Source: Clonostachys chloroleuca (Eukaryota > Ascomycota > Sordariomycetes > Hypocreales > Bionectriaceae). Taken from it: a DNA stretch of 64,000 bases. The notes below the pieces were generated by a model that saw only the letters and a list, made by a program, of their open reading frames with translations, was not told the DNA's origin and did not search any database. Shown piece by piece: positions 45,909-56,239 of this stretch. The stretch spans positions 5,952,001 through 6,016,000 of the forward strand of contig JBANAY010000004.1 in assembly GCA_037952775.1 (NCBI GenBank). Direction: 5' to 3'. Made by a program: the position numbers and the translations under genes. Positions within the stretch are counted from its first letter, which is position 1. Each line of letters begins with the position of its first letter.

Positions 45909-47737
45909 ATGATGGCGTCTGACGATGAAAAGCAGACAGGCAAGCTCGGTCAGCCCGACCTGGGCACCGTCGGGAGTATCCAGGAGATATACCCCAGCCA
46001 AAGCAATGCGCTCGTGGGAGGCCTTCATCGCCGTTTGAACAACCGGCAGATCCAGCTTATTGCCGCCGGTGGCTCAATCGGCACGGCCCTGTTTATCAGC
46101 ATCGGAGGCGGCCTTGCCAAGGGCGGACCCGCCAGTCTCGTGATTGCCTACACTGTCTACTCAATCATCCTCGCCCTCGTCAATAATTCAATCGCTGAAA
46201 TGAACACATACATGCCCGTGGCCGGCGGCTTCGTCCGTCTTGCAGGCTACTGGGTTGATGACGCGCTCGGTTTCCTGGCGGGATGGAACTTCTTTATCTA
46301 CGAAGCCCTCATTATCCCGTTCGAGGTTACCGCATTGACTTTCACCATGTCGTTCTGGAGTGAAGAGATCACTACTCCCGGCCCCACCGCTGGTGTATGT
46401 GCTGCTGTTATTGTGCTCTATGGGTAAGAAGATCCTCCTCCTCGTGTGATTGCTGAGTTCCGCCTATATCCTGGCTTACCCTTTCTCATTTCTGCTGCTT
46501 TGTATCCTTGTGTACAAGTTGATGTGATGAATGCTAAACAAATGCCTCCGCTTTTAGTGCAATTAATATTCTTGCCGTCAGATTTTATGGTGAAGCCGAG
46601 TTCTGGCTCTCCGGGGGCAAGCTCATCCTGATCTTCATCCTGTTTGCTTTCACGTTTGTGACTATGGTTGGTGGTAATCCACTACACGATGCCTACGGCT
46701 TCCGGTACTGGTCAAGTCCAGGAGCTTTCGCCGAGTACATCACAAAGGGAGACCTGGGACGCTTCGAGGGCTTCCTCGCTGCTCTCTGGAGCGCTTCATT
46801 CACTGTCGTCGGACCTGAGTACATCTCCATGGTGGCGGCCGAAGCAAAGCGTCCCAGTGTCTACATCAAGGCGGCATTCAAAACCGTTTACTTCCGCTTC
46901 TGCATATTTTTCGTCGTTGGCGCTCTTGCCGTGTCGGTTGTTGTGCCATACAATGACCCGGTGCTTTACAACATTTATTTTGGAGATGGCGCAGGCGGTT
47001 CCGCGGCAGCCTCACCATACGTCATCGCGATGAGCAATATGGGGATTGGCGTTCTTCCACACTTGGTCAACTTCCTCATCCTTACATCGATTTTCTCAGC
47101 CGGAAATACCTACACCTACTGTGCAACGAGAACTCTATATGGTTTGGCCCTTGATGGCCGGGCACCTAAGGTTCTTCGTTATTGCAATAAGAAGGGTGTA
47201 CCAGTGTACTGTTTCATGGTGGTCATGCTGTTTCCCTTCCTCTCTTTCCTCCAGGTCAGTAACGGCTCAGCTAAAGTCTTGAGTTGGTTGACGACCATCG
47301 TCACTGGTGGCGGTTTGATCACATTCATGATCATGTCCATCACCTTCATCAACTACTATAAAGCGTGCGAGGTCCAAGGAGTCGATCGCAGGACGAGACC
47401 CTACTACGGATGGTTTCAGCCGTACGGGGCTTACATTGCGTTGACGGCCCAGCTCATCATCGTCCTCGCCTACGGATACACCTCTTTCGCCCCGTGGAGC
47501 GTGGAGAATTTCTTTGCCAATTACACCATGCAGCTATTGGCTCCGATTCTGTTCTTCGGGTGGAAGATCTTCAAGAAGACCAAGTACATTAAGCCCCATG
47601 AGGTTGATCTTGTGTGGGAGCGCCCCATGATTGAGACCTATGAGAACTCGATTGAAACACCGCCGGTCGGATTCTGGACTGAAATGGGCCACATGATTGG
47701 CATTGGGCGAAAATCCAAGGTTAGCAGTGACGCATAG
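45909..47737 (+). CDS. Amino acid permease (AAT/YAT family)
   Basis: Exons are 45909-46423 and 46558-47737 (intron 134 bp), giving 564 aa with about twelve membrane helices. The family signature appears as LNNRQIQLIAAGGSIGTALF in helix 1, followed by GGFVRLAGYWVDDALGFLAG and FSAGNTYTYCATRTLYGLA. It imports amino acids by proton symport at the plasma membrane. Sequence around WNFFIYEALIIPFEVTAL resembles fungal Dip5-like or general permeases, but the substrate cannot be set. The start was chosen at 45909 because it lies downstream of a TATA box; ATG 45912 is also possible. Confidence 0.93.
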
Positions 47738-48303
47738 ATGGTGCTAATTGTCTATCATGAGAGTGTCCATATTTCTGTTTTTCGATAAACCCCTTTGGTT
47801 AGATGTTGTCTAGTCATCTGCTGGTTATAAAGCTGCTTAGACTATTGCTGATCGAAGTTCAATGATACCAATAATTGAAGTTATTACTGCTCCAAGTTTT
47901 AGGCTCCGGTTTGCTCAAACGGAAGCTTTTTTGTGGTGGGTTCTGAGATTGATGTGGAATCGATCCTATCCCATCTGCTGAACATGGAATGCCACTTACT
48001 TGCAAATACTCGTAAGACAGGATCGATATTCTGCTTACTGGTCAAAACGGGTACACAAAAACTGACTTTTATTAGGCATTAGGCTTTCGAGCCTCCGCGA
48101 AAGCGTTCTTTGTTTCTATTTTGTTCAGACATGACCCTGGACCCAGAACTCTCCCCACGATCATCGCTTCTTGAAGCTTTTCAACAGACGCTTGGTACAG
48201 GGTGTGATTCCAATTAGAAGCAGTTTTAGACCTACTCAAGTAGGGAAATAGTCTACCGCAGCCGCCAGAATTGTGCAAAAACTCAGGTCGTCCTGGAACA
48301 GGA
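47738..48303. other. Convergent intergenic region
   Basis: Holds the 3' ends of the permease (+) and the small membrane-protein gene (-). No gene is seen. Confidence 0.5.
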
Positions 48304-48771
48304 TTACACCTTCTGCTTCTCTCCCAAACTGCTCTCTTTTTGAGGGAATCCAACGTTGAGAATAAATGCGAGTCGAATCAAGGTCAATGAAACATAGCTT
48401 CCCAGAAGTCCTTTGTCGTCGTCGGTCCAGGCACTGGGAGCGAGCCTGTTCTGGGTGGATAGAGAAAGATATATGCCCACAAGAGCAGCTATATCAGCCA
48501 GTAAAATGGCAAATTGGACGGCTCTCCAGACCTTGAGGTCCTCTGTAGCTCGGTGGACTGCGGCTGTGATGAAGGCAACGGCAAGCGCCAATCCGCCGCA
48601 TTGAAAGAAGAGGAAGACTTGGTCAGGATCATAGTGAGAGTTGGGTGCGGGCCCGGTCACAGCCATCTCTTGGGCGAAGAAATTGAGATAGACCCCATAC
48701 ATGGCCACGAGAGGGTCGAGATTCTTGAAGAAGAACCGGTAGAATGCGGGGGCTGATGCTGCAGAGGCCAT
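48304..48771 (-). CDS. Small integral membrane protein (DUF7704-like)
   Basis: Intronless, 155 aa, starting at ATG 48771 (MASAASAPAFYRFFF). About four hydrophobic segments are visible: residues about 18-32, 53-70 (GGLALAVAFITAAVH), 82-100 (AILLADIAALVGIYL) and 122-140. The N-terminal FYRFFFKNLDPLVAMYG matches a small, uncharacterised fungal membrane family as I recall it. Function unknown. Confidence 0.75.
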   Translation of the reverse strand: MASAASAPAFYRFFFKNLDPLVAMYGVYLNFFAQEMAVTGPAPNSHYDPDQVFLFFQCGGLALAVAFITAAVHRATEDLKVWRAVQFAILLADIAALVGIYLSLSTQNRLAPSAWTDDDKGLLGSYVSLTLIRLAFILNVGFPQKESSLGEKQKV

Positions 48772-50515
48772 TTTGAAGAGTATTCTGGGGTGTTGTTCGA
48801 GTTTGAAGGATTCGTACAAGTTACAACTCTGTCGGTCGGTGGTATAAGAAGCTGAAGTTACTTCGCAATGGCTACAATTTGAATGGTGGAAATTGCTAAA
48901 ATGGTGTCGATGTGATAGGCAATGAGTTTCAATTGAATAGTTTTGTCAGCAATGGTTGAAGGCTCAGTATTGTTATATACCTTAGGCCAAGAACTCTCTG
49001 GAAAACAACGAAATACCGAAATGTCCGTGATGTAATATTTGGTGTTCGTGTACGCTACTACCTGCGTGACTCATCCGGTATGCTGTCAGCACTGAAAGCG
49101 CGCTGTCCAATCACAGCGCATAGAGGTGTGGGACTACAAGATTGCCTCAATTTTTCACTTGGAGACATAGAAAATTGATCTCTTTTTATAGCCAATTTGC
49201 CGTCAGCTATATGCATGCACGTTCGTTTAATGCAAATAACTGCATTTCACTCTTTGAACCTAAAGCTCGTCATTTATCCCTTTTTAGTGATGCAGAAATG
49301 TGTTCGCGACTTTGGATGACTAAGCTCTCCGGACTTTTGGGGTACGTACCGAAAAGTCAACAGATCCACTGGCCTCCCCGGACATTTCCAGTCGTCCGCT
49401 GGGCAAATCACTAACGGATCAGTCAACCTGGAGAAGATATGCCGGTTTTTCGGTAGTCATCTTTTTTTGGTGTCGCACAGGCACCTTACATGCATTGGCA
49501 GCAGTTGATTAATCATGGCAAAACTGGAAGCCTAAGTCGACCTGTGTCGACCTGTGCTTAGAGGGTGCGATCATTTCATGAAAGCCCCAATTCTCAGCGT
49601 AATTACCCCTAAGATTGCCTCTCAAGCTGGCTCTGCGGAGAGTTTACCTCCGAGAGAGTCTGATGTATGGTACGTTCAGTAGACATCAACTTCGCCCCAA
49701 TGACGCCTCATAGAAAGGCTGCAAGTTCAGGATGATTTTCGAGAGCCGAAGTTCAGTATATGAACTAAGCATTCAATTCATTGATTTCCTTTCAAATAAT
49801 CCCATTAACTTTGTGATGTGGAAACAAGAGACCAAGTTCATATGTTTTAGGCTAAGGCTACCTGGATAAAAGTGGTCTTGGATTTTTCTTCTGGCGCAAC
49901 ATTGCTCAATGTTGGCGTCAATCATAGTCCGGGGTAAGTCCACCAATGAGATGCTCACAGGATGATGAATCAAGTTACCAGGCAGTGTGAACTGCAGCAC
50001 AGAAAGGTCACTGTTAATCTCGGTAGTGTGCATATTACATGTGAGGTGGGCCCATTGAGCGGTATTCTTCCATCATGGCCGCGCAATCGACGGCATTCGA
50101 GGCTTCAACTTGGCATCTCTTGCATGGCTCAAGCAGGACACAGCAGGGATGTGGACCCTTGTTCGCCTGCTGTTCGCACGAAATCTTCCCCGCATGCAAG
50201 GGGTAAATGACGAGAAGTAGCTAATCCCAATTGTGTCCGGCGATAGGAGCGCTTTAGGAGATCAGCGGTTTAGTTTAGCGATATTGGTGTTAACTCGCTT
50301 TACTATTACACCGAAGACATTGCTCCGAAGGCCGAGTATAGGAAGGTGGAAGCGTTGTGAAATTAGTCCTCACCACTTGGGATTGGTTGTATAAGATGTG
50401 ATTGAACCACTCATGATATGCCTTCTCAGCCGTCCTTTGCGTGTTGAGGTTCGGAGATTATCCCCTATCAATAGCGACAAGTGTGTTGCTGACAATTTGT
50501 TATCTTTTCTCCACG
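48772..50515. other. Intergenic region, about 1.7 kb
   Basis: Two divergent promoters (small membrane protein to the left, PL26 lyase to the right). A TATA-like GTATAAG lies near 50389, about 125 bp upstream of the lyase ATG. No gene is seen. Confidence 0.45.
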
Positions 50516-53281
50516 ATGCATGTCTCTCCCGGACTTGCGGCAGTCCTGGGACTTGCTGCTATTGCTTCCGCAAAACCCACAAACTATAGCGCGACCAGTG
50601 TTCAGATCAACTGGATTGGGGATACTCCAGGTTACTTCCCAGGCGCAAGCTTCGGTGTTCCTTGGTCAGAGGGAGCGCTTTATCCCAATTCCACTACCTT
50701 CAGTCTTTCGGGAAGTGGCGGAAACAGCTCGCTTCAGTCATGGATCACAGGGTACTGGCGTGATGGGTCAATCAAATGGTCTGGGCACGCCATACCCGCG
50801 ACTGATTCCGTACCGGACTCATTTACGATCAATGCTTCACCTAAGGGTGTGTCAAAAAGATCAGTCCCTCAGAAACGAGCGTTGTCGGTGGAAGAATCTG
50901 GTGATGGGATCACCGTTGATACGGGCAAGATCAGTGTGACATTCCCCAAGGCGGGGAGTGTCCTCGTCAGCAGCATCGAAACGGCAGGCGGGAACGTTGT
51001 TGGGACCAACGGAAAGCTTGTTCTCTCTTCCCAGTCTGCTCTGGCAAACGATGTTGAGTCAAGATTCAACACTTCGGTTAATTATTTCAACTTTGAGAGC
51101 AATATTGAGGAAGTTTCGGTCAGCCAAGATACATCTGTACGAGCCTTGGTGACGACGCGAGGACAATTTCGGGTCTCAGCCGGAGGTGAACATAATGATT
51201 GGCTTCCGTTCGTCGTTCGATTTTATCTCTACTCTAACTCGAACTCCATTCGAATTGTGCACAGCATTGTGTTCAATGGAGATGGTAAGAAGGATTTCAT
51301 CTCCGGCCTTGGTATTCGATTCCAGGTTCCACTGGAAGGAGAAGAGCTGTACAACAGACATGTTCGAATCTCAGGCTCAGATGGCGGCTTCTTGACCGAG
51401 GCCGTTAAGGGTATCACGGGATTGCGACGCGATCCTGGTACCGCCGTGAAGGTGGCACAATATGAAGGAAAATCGACCCCGGATATCAGTACCTGGGACA
51501 CCAGGGTATCATCGAGGATGCATTGGATTCCAGCCTGGAACGACTACAGCCTGCGACAGCTTACATCAGATGGATTCCAGATAAAAAAGCGCACAAAGGC
51601 AGGACAGAGCTGGCTTGACGTGTCCACAGGGCCACGCTCCGACGGCCTGGCATATCTTGGAGGATCTACCACGGGTGGTCTGGCTGTTGGACTGAGAAAT
51701 TTCTGGAAGCAATTCCCTACTGGCTTGGATATCTCCAATGCTGCGACGGACAACGGCGAGATTACATTGTGGCTCTACAGCCCGGAGGCTGGGCCTTTGG
51801 ATCTCCGTCCATACCATGATGGGCTGGGCCAAGACACGTACGCTAAGCAACTCGACGCTTTGGAAATTACCTACGAGGATTACGAGCCGGGTTTCGATAC
51901 GCCCACTGGTATCGCTAAGACCCATGAGATCTTTTTGCACGCCTTTGATGCAACGCCCTCTAGTGACCATCTTGGTTTGCTGAGCAAGCATCTTGATGAA
52001 CCTCCGGCACTGGCTGCTAAGTCCGATCACATTCAACAGACACGAGCGTTGGGATCATACTGGTCTGCTCCACATACCTCCAAGCCACAAGCAGCAACGA
52101 TTGAGAAGAATCTTGAATTCATCATCGAATACTACAAAGGCCAAATCGAGGGCCGAAGATGGTATGGTTTCCTCCACTATGGCGACTTCATGCATACATA
52201 TGATGTAGAGAGGCATGTGTGGAGATACGATATCGGAGGTTATGCTTGGGATAATTCTGAATTATCACCGGACCTCTTCTTCTGGCTATACTTCCTGAGG
52301 ACAGGCCGTGCGGATGTCTACAGATTTGCAGAAGCCCTGACACGCCACACCGGCGAGGTGGACGTTTATCATACCGGCGATTGGAAGGGTCTGGGGACTA
52401 GACATGGTGTCCTTCACTTCGCCGACAGTGCCAAGCAGGCACGAATCGCACAGCCCCAATACCGCAAGTACTTTTACTTCCTCACAGGTGGCGATGAGCG
52501 TGTTGGAGAGCTGCTTGAGGAGACCTTGGACGCTGATAAAACATACGGAATCCTGGATGCCCATCGCAAGGTGCGAACTGATGGTTGGAAGCCATCGCCA
52601 GGAGAGCCAGTCTCCATCTCGCTGGGAACCGACTGGGCGGCACTTGCTGCCGGATGGCTGATTGAGTGGGAGCGAAGAGGATCCCGCTGGCAGGAGGCAA
52701 AGGAAAAGCTCACCAACACAGCTGCTGGGATTGCGAAGCTCAAGAATGGTTTCGTTACCGGAGAGGGTCTTTATGACATTGAAAAGAAGTCTATCTCCTC
52801 ACCACCTACCGATCCCGATAATGCAGGCGTAGTCGACATTTCTCATCTGTCAGCCGTGTTTGGAGAACCCGAGGTTCTCTCGGAGGCCATTGAGTACTGG
52901 GGAGACGACGCTCCTGAGGGTCTTGCCCAAGCCTGGCTTGACTACTGCTACTTCTACGGTGCTAGCGGCGTCGAACAGAAGGCGAGGTATGGCTCCAGCT
53001 TCTCGGGTGTGAGCCTTAAGCAGGGCCATGCTAGACTTTCCGCCTACTACTACCAGCAGACGGGGAACAGTACTTTGGCGGCGCGGACTTGGAATGAATT
53101 CTTCAACACGGATGGACTTAAGGCAGATAGGGCGTGGGGCGTGACAACCAAGCTGAATGGCTCTGCGGTTCTGTTGCCGGGAGTGGAAGAGGTTTCGTGG
53201 ATTTCAACCAACGACATCGCGCAGTACGGTCTCTCTGCCATACAGGGACTCGCGCTCGCAAGTGAGGGCCTTGCTAGCTAG
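50516..53281 (+). CDS. Secreted rhamnogalacturonan exolyase, PL26 (PcRGLX-like)
   Basis: Intronless, 921 aa, starting at ATG 50516 with a signal peptide (AAVLGLAAIASAKP, cleavage near residue 19-20). The first domain (VQINWIGDTPGYFPGASFGV, WRDGSIKWSGHAI) is a beta-rich region typical of PcRGLX-type exo-rhamnogalacturonan lyases, followed by further beta domains and an alpha-rich region (RRWYGFLHYGDFMHTYD, HTGDWKGLGTRHGV). Substrate: rhamnogalacturonan I backbone of pectin, cleaved from the chain end outside the cell. Many N-x-S/T sites fit secretion. Family named from motif memory; the exact substrate is inferred. Confidence 0.82.
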   Translation: MHVSPGLAAVLGLAAIASAKPTNYSATSVQINWIGDTPGYFPGASFGVPWSEGALYPNSTTFSLSGSGGNSSLQSWITGYWRDGSIKWSGHAIPATDSVPDSFTINASPKGVSKRSVPQKRALSVEESGDGITVDTGKISVTFPKAGSVLVSSIETAGGNVVGTNGKLVLSSQSALANDVESRFNTSVNYFNFESNIEEVSVSQDTSVRALVTTRGQFRVSAGGEHNDWLPFVVRFYLYSNSNSIRIVHSIVFNGDGKKDFISGLGIRFQVPLEGEELYNRHVRISGSDGGFLTEAVKGITGLRRDPGTAVKVAQYEGKSTPDISTWDTRVSSRMHWIPAWNDYSLRQLTSDGFQIKKRTKAGQSWLDVSTGPRSDGLAYLGGSTTGGLAVGLRNFWKQFPTGLDISNAATDNGEITLWLYSPEAGPLDLRPYHDGLGQDTYAKQLDALEITYEDYEPGFDTPTGIAKTHEIFLHAFDATPSSDHLGLLSKHLDEPPALAAKSDHIQQTRALGSYWSAPHTSKPQAATIEKNLEFIIEYYKGQIEGRRWYGFLHYGDFMHTYDVERHVWRYDIGGYAWDNSELSPDLFFWLYFLRTGRADVYRFAEALTRHTGEVDVYHTGDWKGLGTRHGVLHFADSAKQARIAQPQYRKYFYFLTGGDERVGELLEETLDADKTYGILDAHRKVRTDGWKPSPGEPVSISLGTDWAALAAGWLIEWERRGSRWQEAKEKLTNTAAGIAKLKNGFVTGEGLYDIEKKSISSPPTDPDNAGVVDISHLSAVFGEPEVLSEAIEYWGDDAPEGLAQAWLDYCYFYGASGVEQKARYGSSFSGVSLKQGHARLSAYYYQQTGNSTLAARTWNEFFNTDGLKADRAWGVTTKLNGSAVLLPGVEEVSWISTNDIAQYGLSAIQGLALASEGLAS

Positions 53282-53754
53282 TGGATAGGTTAGCTCCTGA
53301 GTTCTCATCTCGATCTTTAGGGGAAAGTAAAGATGAAATCGTATTTTTCTCGGCCAACTGGATGGGAAAAGTCTGTGTAGAACATAATATATCTGTGCTA
53401 TGTTAAAATCCGAAGGCTGAATCTTTTACCAATCCAAGTGACTAGGAGAATGGAACCCGTCGTATTGTATTTATTGAAAGAGGGCTACCAAGGAAAAGAG
53501 TTCTGAAACATACATAAAGCGCAATTGCATGATGATGGAAGCTATTAGAACAACTCAATCGCACTCGGTGATTATCCTCCATATGCCTCCTATGAATTGT
53601 TGGTTTGGGTGAAAGCTAACGCGAGCGCTCGCTTTGATTAAAGGTCCAATTTGACTATCATATGACTACTCAATCAAGTTGCATATCATTGCATCTGATA
53701 AAGCCAATCTCGACCTTCAAGAAAACAGACAGGATTGAGAGGCCGCGAAGGAAC
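53282..53754. other. Convergent intergenic region
   Basis: The 3' ends of the PL26 gene and the Cys-rich unknown gene. No gene is seen. Confidence 0.5.
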
Positions 53755-54792
53755 TCACGCAGGCCCGAAGTCAGCGAAATCGGGCACTGAGGCTGCCTCC
53801 TTCTCATCAAGGACTCGGTTCACTCGGGTTTCAGAGGCTCGCACCAGAGATTGAGCAATACGCTGAAGGTTATTGGCAATGTCGAGTTGAACGCGGTCTT
53901 GCCAGGCCTCGCGCTGGCGCCGATAGCGAAGGTCTTCCTCCGCATTCTGATACTCCTCGGATTTGAGATGCTTTGATTTGGACTTGAGTGACTCTAAGGT
54001 CTGGCGCACCCGCCAACGTAGGATCCGGAACTCTCGCTAGAAGCTGGTCAGCTACACTCTCAAAATGCGGGTAACGGCCGAAACTCACAGTCTTGCGGAG
54101 GGTTTCGTCTGTCGCGAGCTTCCGGAATCGGTGGACCAAACGGTGGTGTCGGTAAGGCATCTTCAAGCATTCCCCGTGGGAAGAGACGCAACGGGTACAG
54201 CTGCCCGTGAATGCTTCAGCTATTGTTAGCTCTGTATACATGCACAGAGGGTCTCGGCAGTAACTTACAGCCAACTTTGTAACAGCAGAGCGGTGGAGCA
54301 AATCTCTGCCCATCTTTGGGTTTGTAATCTGCCAGAGCACGAGCACATCGAAGGCAGTCGCAATCCAATCTAAGATTGGACAGTGGTTAGCTAAGGAGAT
54401 CGTTGAGAGGTCTAGTGTACTCACGGCTCTAACTCTACCGGCTTTCCGCTCGACTGGCCGTTTGGGAGCTTGAACCCTGAAGCAGCCAGTTCGATTTCGG
54501 TGGCAGCATGGACGGAAACTGTGGACTCGTTGTCCGAATCTATGATCACAGTCGCTTCAGGCGGAGGCGCTATACCTAAGGCGGCCGATTGTTCGGTATC
54601 GGTATCGGGGTAAAGAGTCTTCTGATCCTTCGGTGACTCTATGTCTGAAGGGTGGGAAGAAGGCTTCGTGTCGTGACTTTGAGACTCTTGTTTGTAGTGG
54701 AAAGACGGCGTGGACTGGCTGGCTGGAGGGACGTGGAAGGAAGCTGAACCTTCCCCTCGAAGGAACCACGTATTAATGGGACGGGACGCCAT
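53755..54792 (-). CDS. Unknown Cys-rich protein with C-terminal coiled coil
   Basis: Minus-strand exons are 54425-54792, 54269-54369, 54089-54219 and 53755-54036 (introns 55, 49 and 52 bp), giving 293 aa. Residues about 1-125 are Ser/Pro-rich and disordered. Spliced exons 2 and 3 give a cysteine cluster (LDCDCLRCARAL, LCCYKVG, GSCTRCVSSHGECLKMP) suggestive of a small zinc-binding module. The final exon is a long charged helix (RRQREAWQDRVQLDIANNL). No family is recognised. The Cys pattern appears only after splicing, which supports the gene model. A nuclear or chromatin role is conceivable but unsupported. Confidence 0.7.
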
Positions 54793-56239
54793 GAACACCG
54801 ACAAAGTAGGGAGGAGAATTACTGGAATAGTGAGCCAAGTTCTGCAGAGAGAGAAAGGGGAGATGGCTACCTAGGGAGCAAAACTGCAGTTGAGGGTGTA
54901 GGGGGAAAGGAGGTCCTGCAGCTCCCCCCCCCCCCCCCGCCACTGGACAAACAAATGCCCGTACTTGCAATTAGATTCACGCGTCTCATACGCGACGCGA
55001 AAGCGAGAGCAAACACAGCAATAACGGACTGGCAAAATCAACACTCTGAAGCGTTAGAACTCCGAGTTACTGCCCGCTGTCTGGAGCTCATGATTTATTT
55101 ACACGTTCACAGCGCTCACAGGAATATTTAGGCACCTGCTACGGCTTTATCAACTACGAGTTGGCCTCCGAACAGATATCTTACTTTGGCAACTTTTTAA
55201 CCCTGCCTTTTGAGGCTGCACATGTTTGGTGATTAGGAGGAAGCTCAACCCGTCCTGTGCACCATGGTTACCTAGGTACTCACTATGTATTCTGCAAAGA
55301 AGGGAACAGAACGAATGATACATGTTTAACTTGCGTGGGTGAGAGATATAGACAGGAGGCCTGTTGAAGTTGCCAGTTTATAGAAACTTGTTGGGGCTGT
55401 GAGATGTATTACTCGCGTTGTAAGCGAAAGATACAGTCGCCACCACCAAATAAGTGCTGGCAGAGCATGTACCTTTTGCCTGTTAAGCGAGCTGTGACAC
55501 GGAGTCTTGAGAAAAAAAACGTGGCTGGCCATGGCATCCTACAATGAGAATTCGCCAATATCTCACGCGGGATCCTGTGATCCAAGAGTCTGATTGATGC
55601 AAATCCGAGGCCAGGCCCACGTGATGCCATTTCATGTTCGCCATCTCAAGATGGATTGTCATTTGATTGCTCATGTCGGTATTGGAGAGTCTGCGCTAAT
55701 CCGCCCGAACACCAACTAGCATCAGACGGCGGGGATTTGATAATAGGAAGGATCATTGACATATTATTTAATGCTGTTCTGTAAATCAGCCAGCTGGGCG
55801 TCATTGCCCTGCCAAAGTCCATTGCTGGGCTGAGGCGGGTGAGATGCGTCATCACTGATCCCCGCCATGAGGCACAGATCTGCCCCCCGCCACCGAACCC
55901 GGGCGCAATGTGCCGAGCCGATCTTTCTACTGGATCAATCTCTCGTGTCTACCTTAGCTGAAAGGCCACGATGACCGATGCCGTCATATCCGGCGGTTAC
56001 TTTGCGCCACAGGCGAATATTTGCCCAACTACAGAGTGGTTATCGTACTAAGCCAGCACAGCCCGGTTGTGAGCCACCAGATTAGATATCTGAGGGCAAA
56101 TACTTAAATCACCACTGATCTATTATTTGTTTGCGCCCACTTCACGCCCCTCGATTTGTTCCGCCGTCTTGCTGCCCTAGCAAATACACTTGATCACATT
56201 TACACGCACTGCCTGCCGCATCTGGTCAACCTTGCCGCC
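54793..56239. other. Intergenic region, about 1.4 kb
   Basis: Two divergent promoters (Cys-rich gene to the left, GRDP gene to the right). Contains a C15 run (listed). No gene is seen. Confidence 0.45.
54924..54938. repeat. C15 homopolymer
   Basis: Fifteen consecutive C on the plus strand, 132 bp upstream of the Cys-rich gene start (G15 on its coding strand). It is the longest C/G run noticed in the window. It is prone to length miscalls and could form a G-rich structure. Confidence 0.9.
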
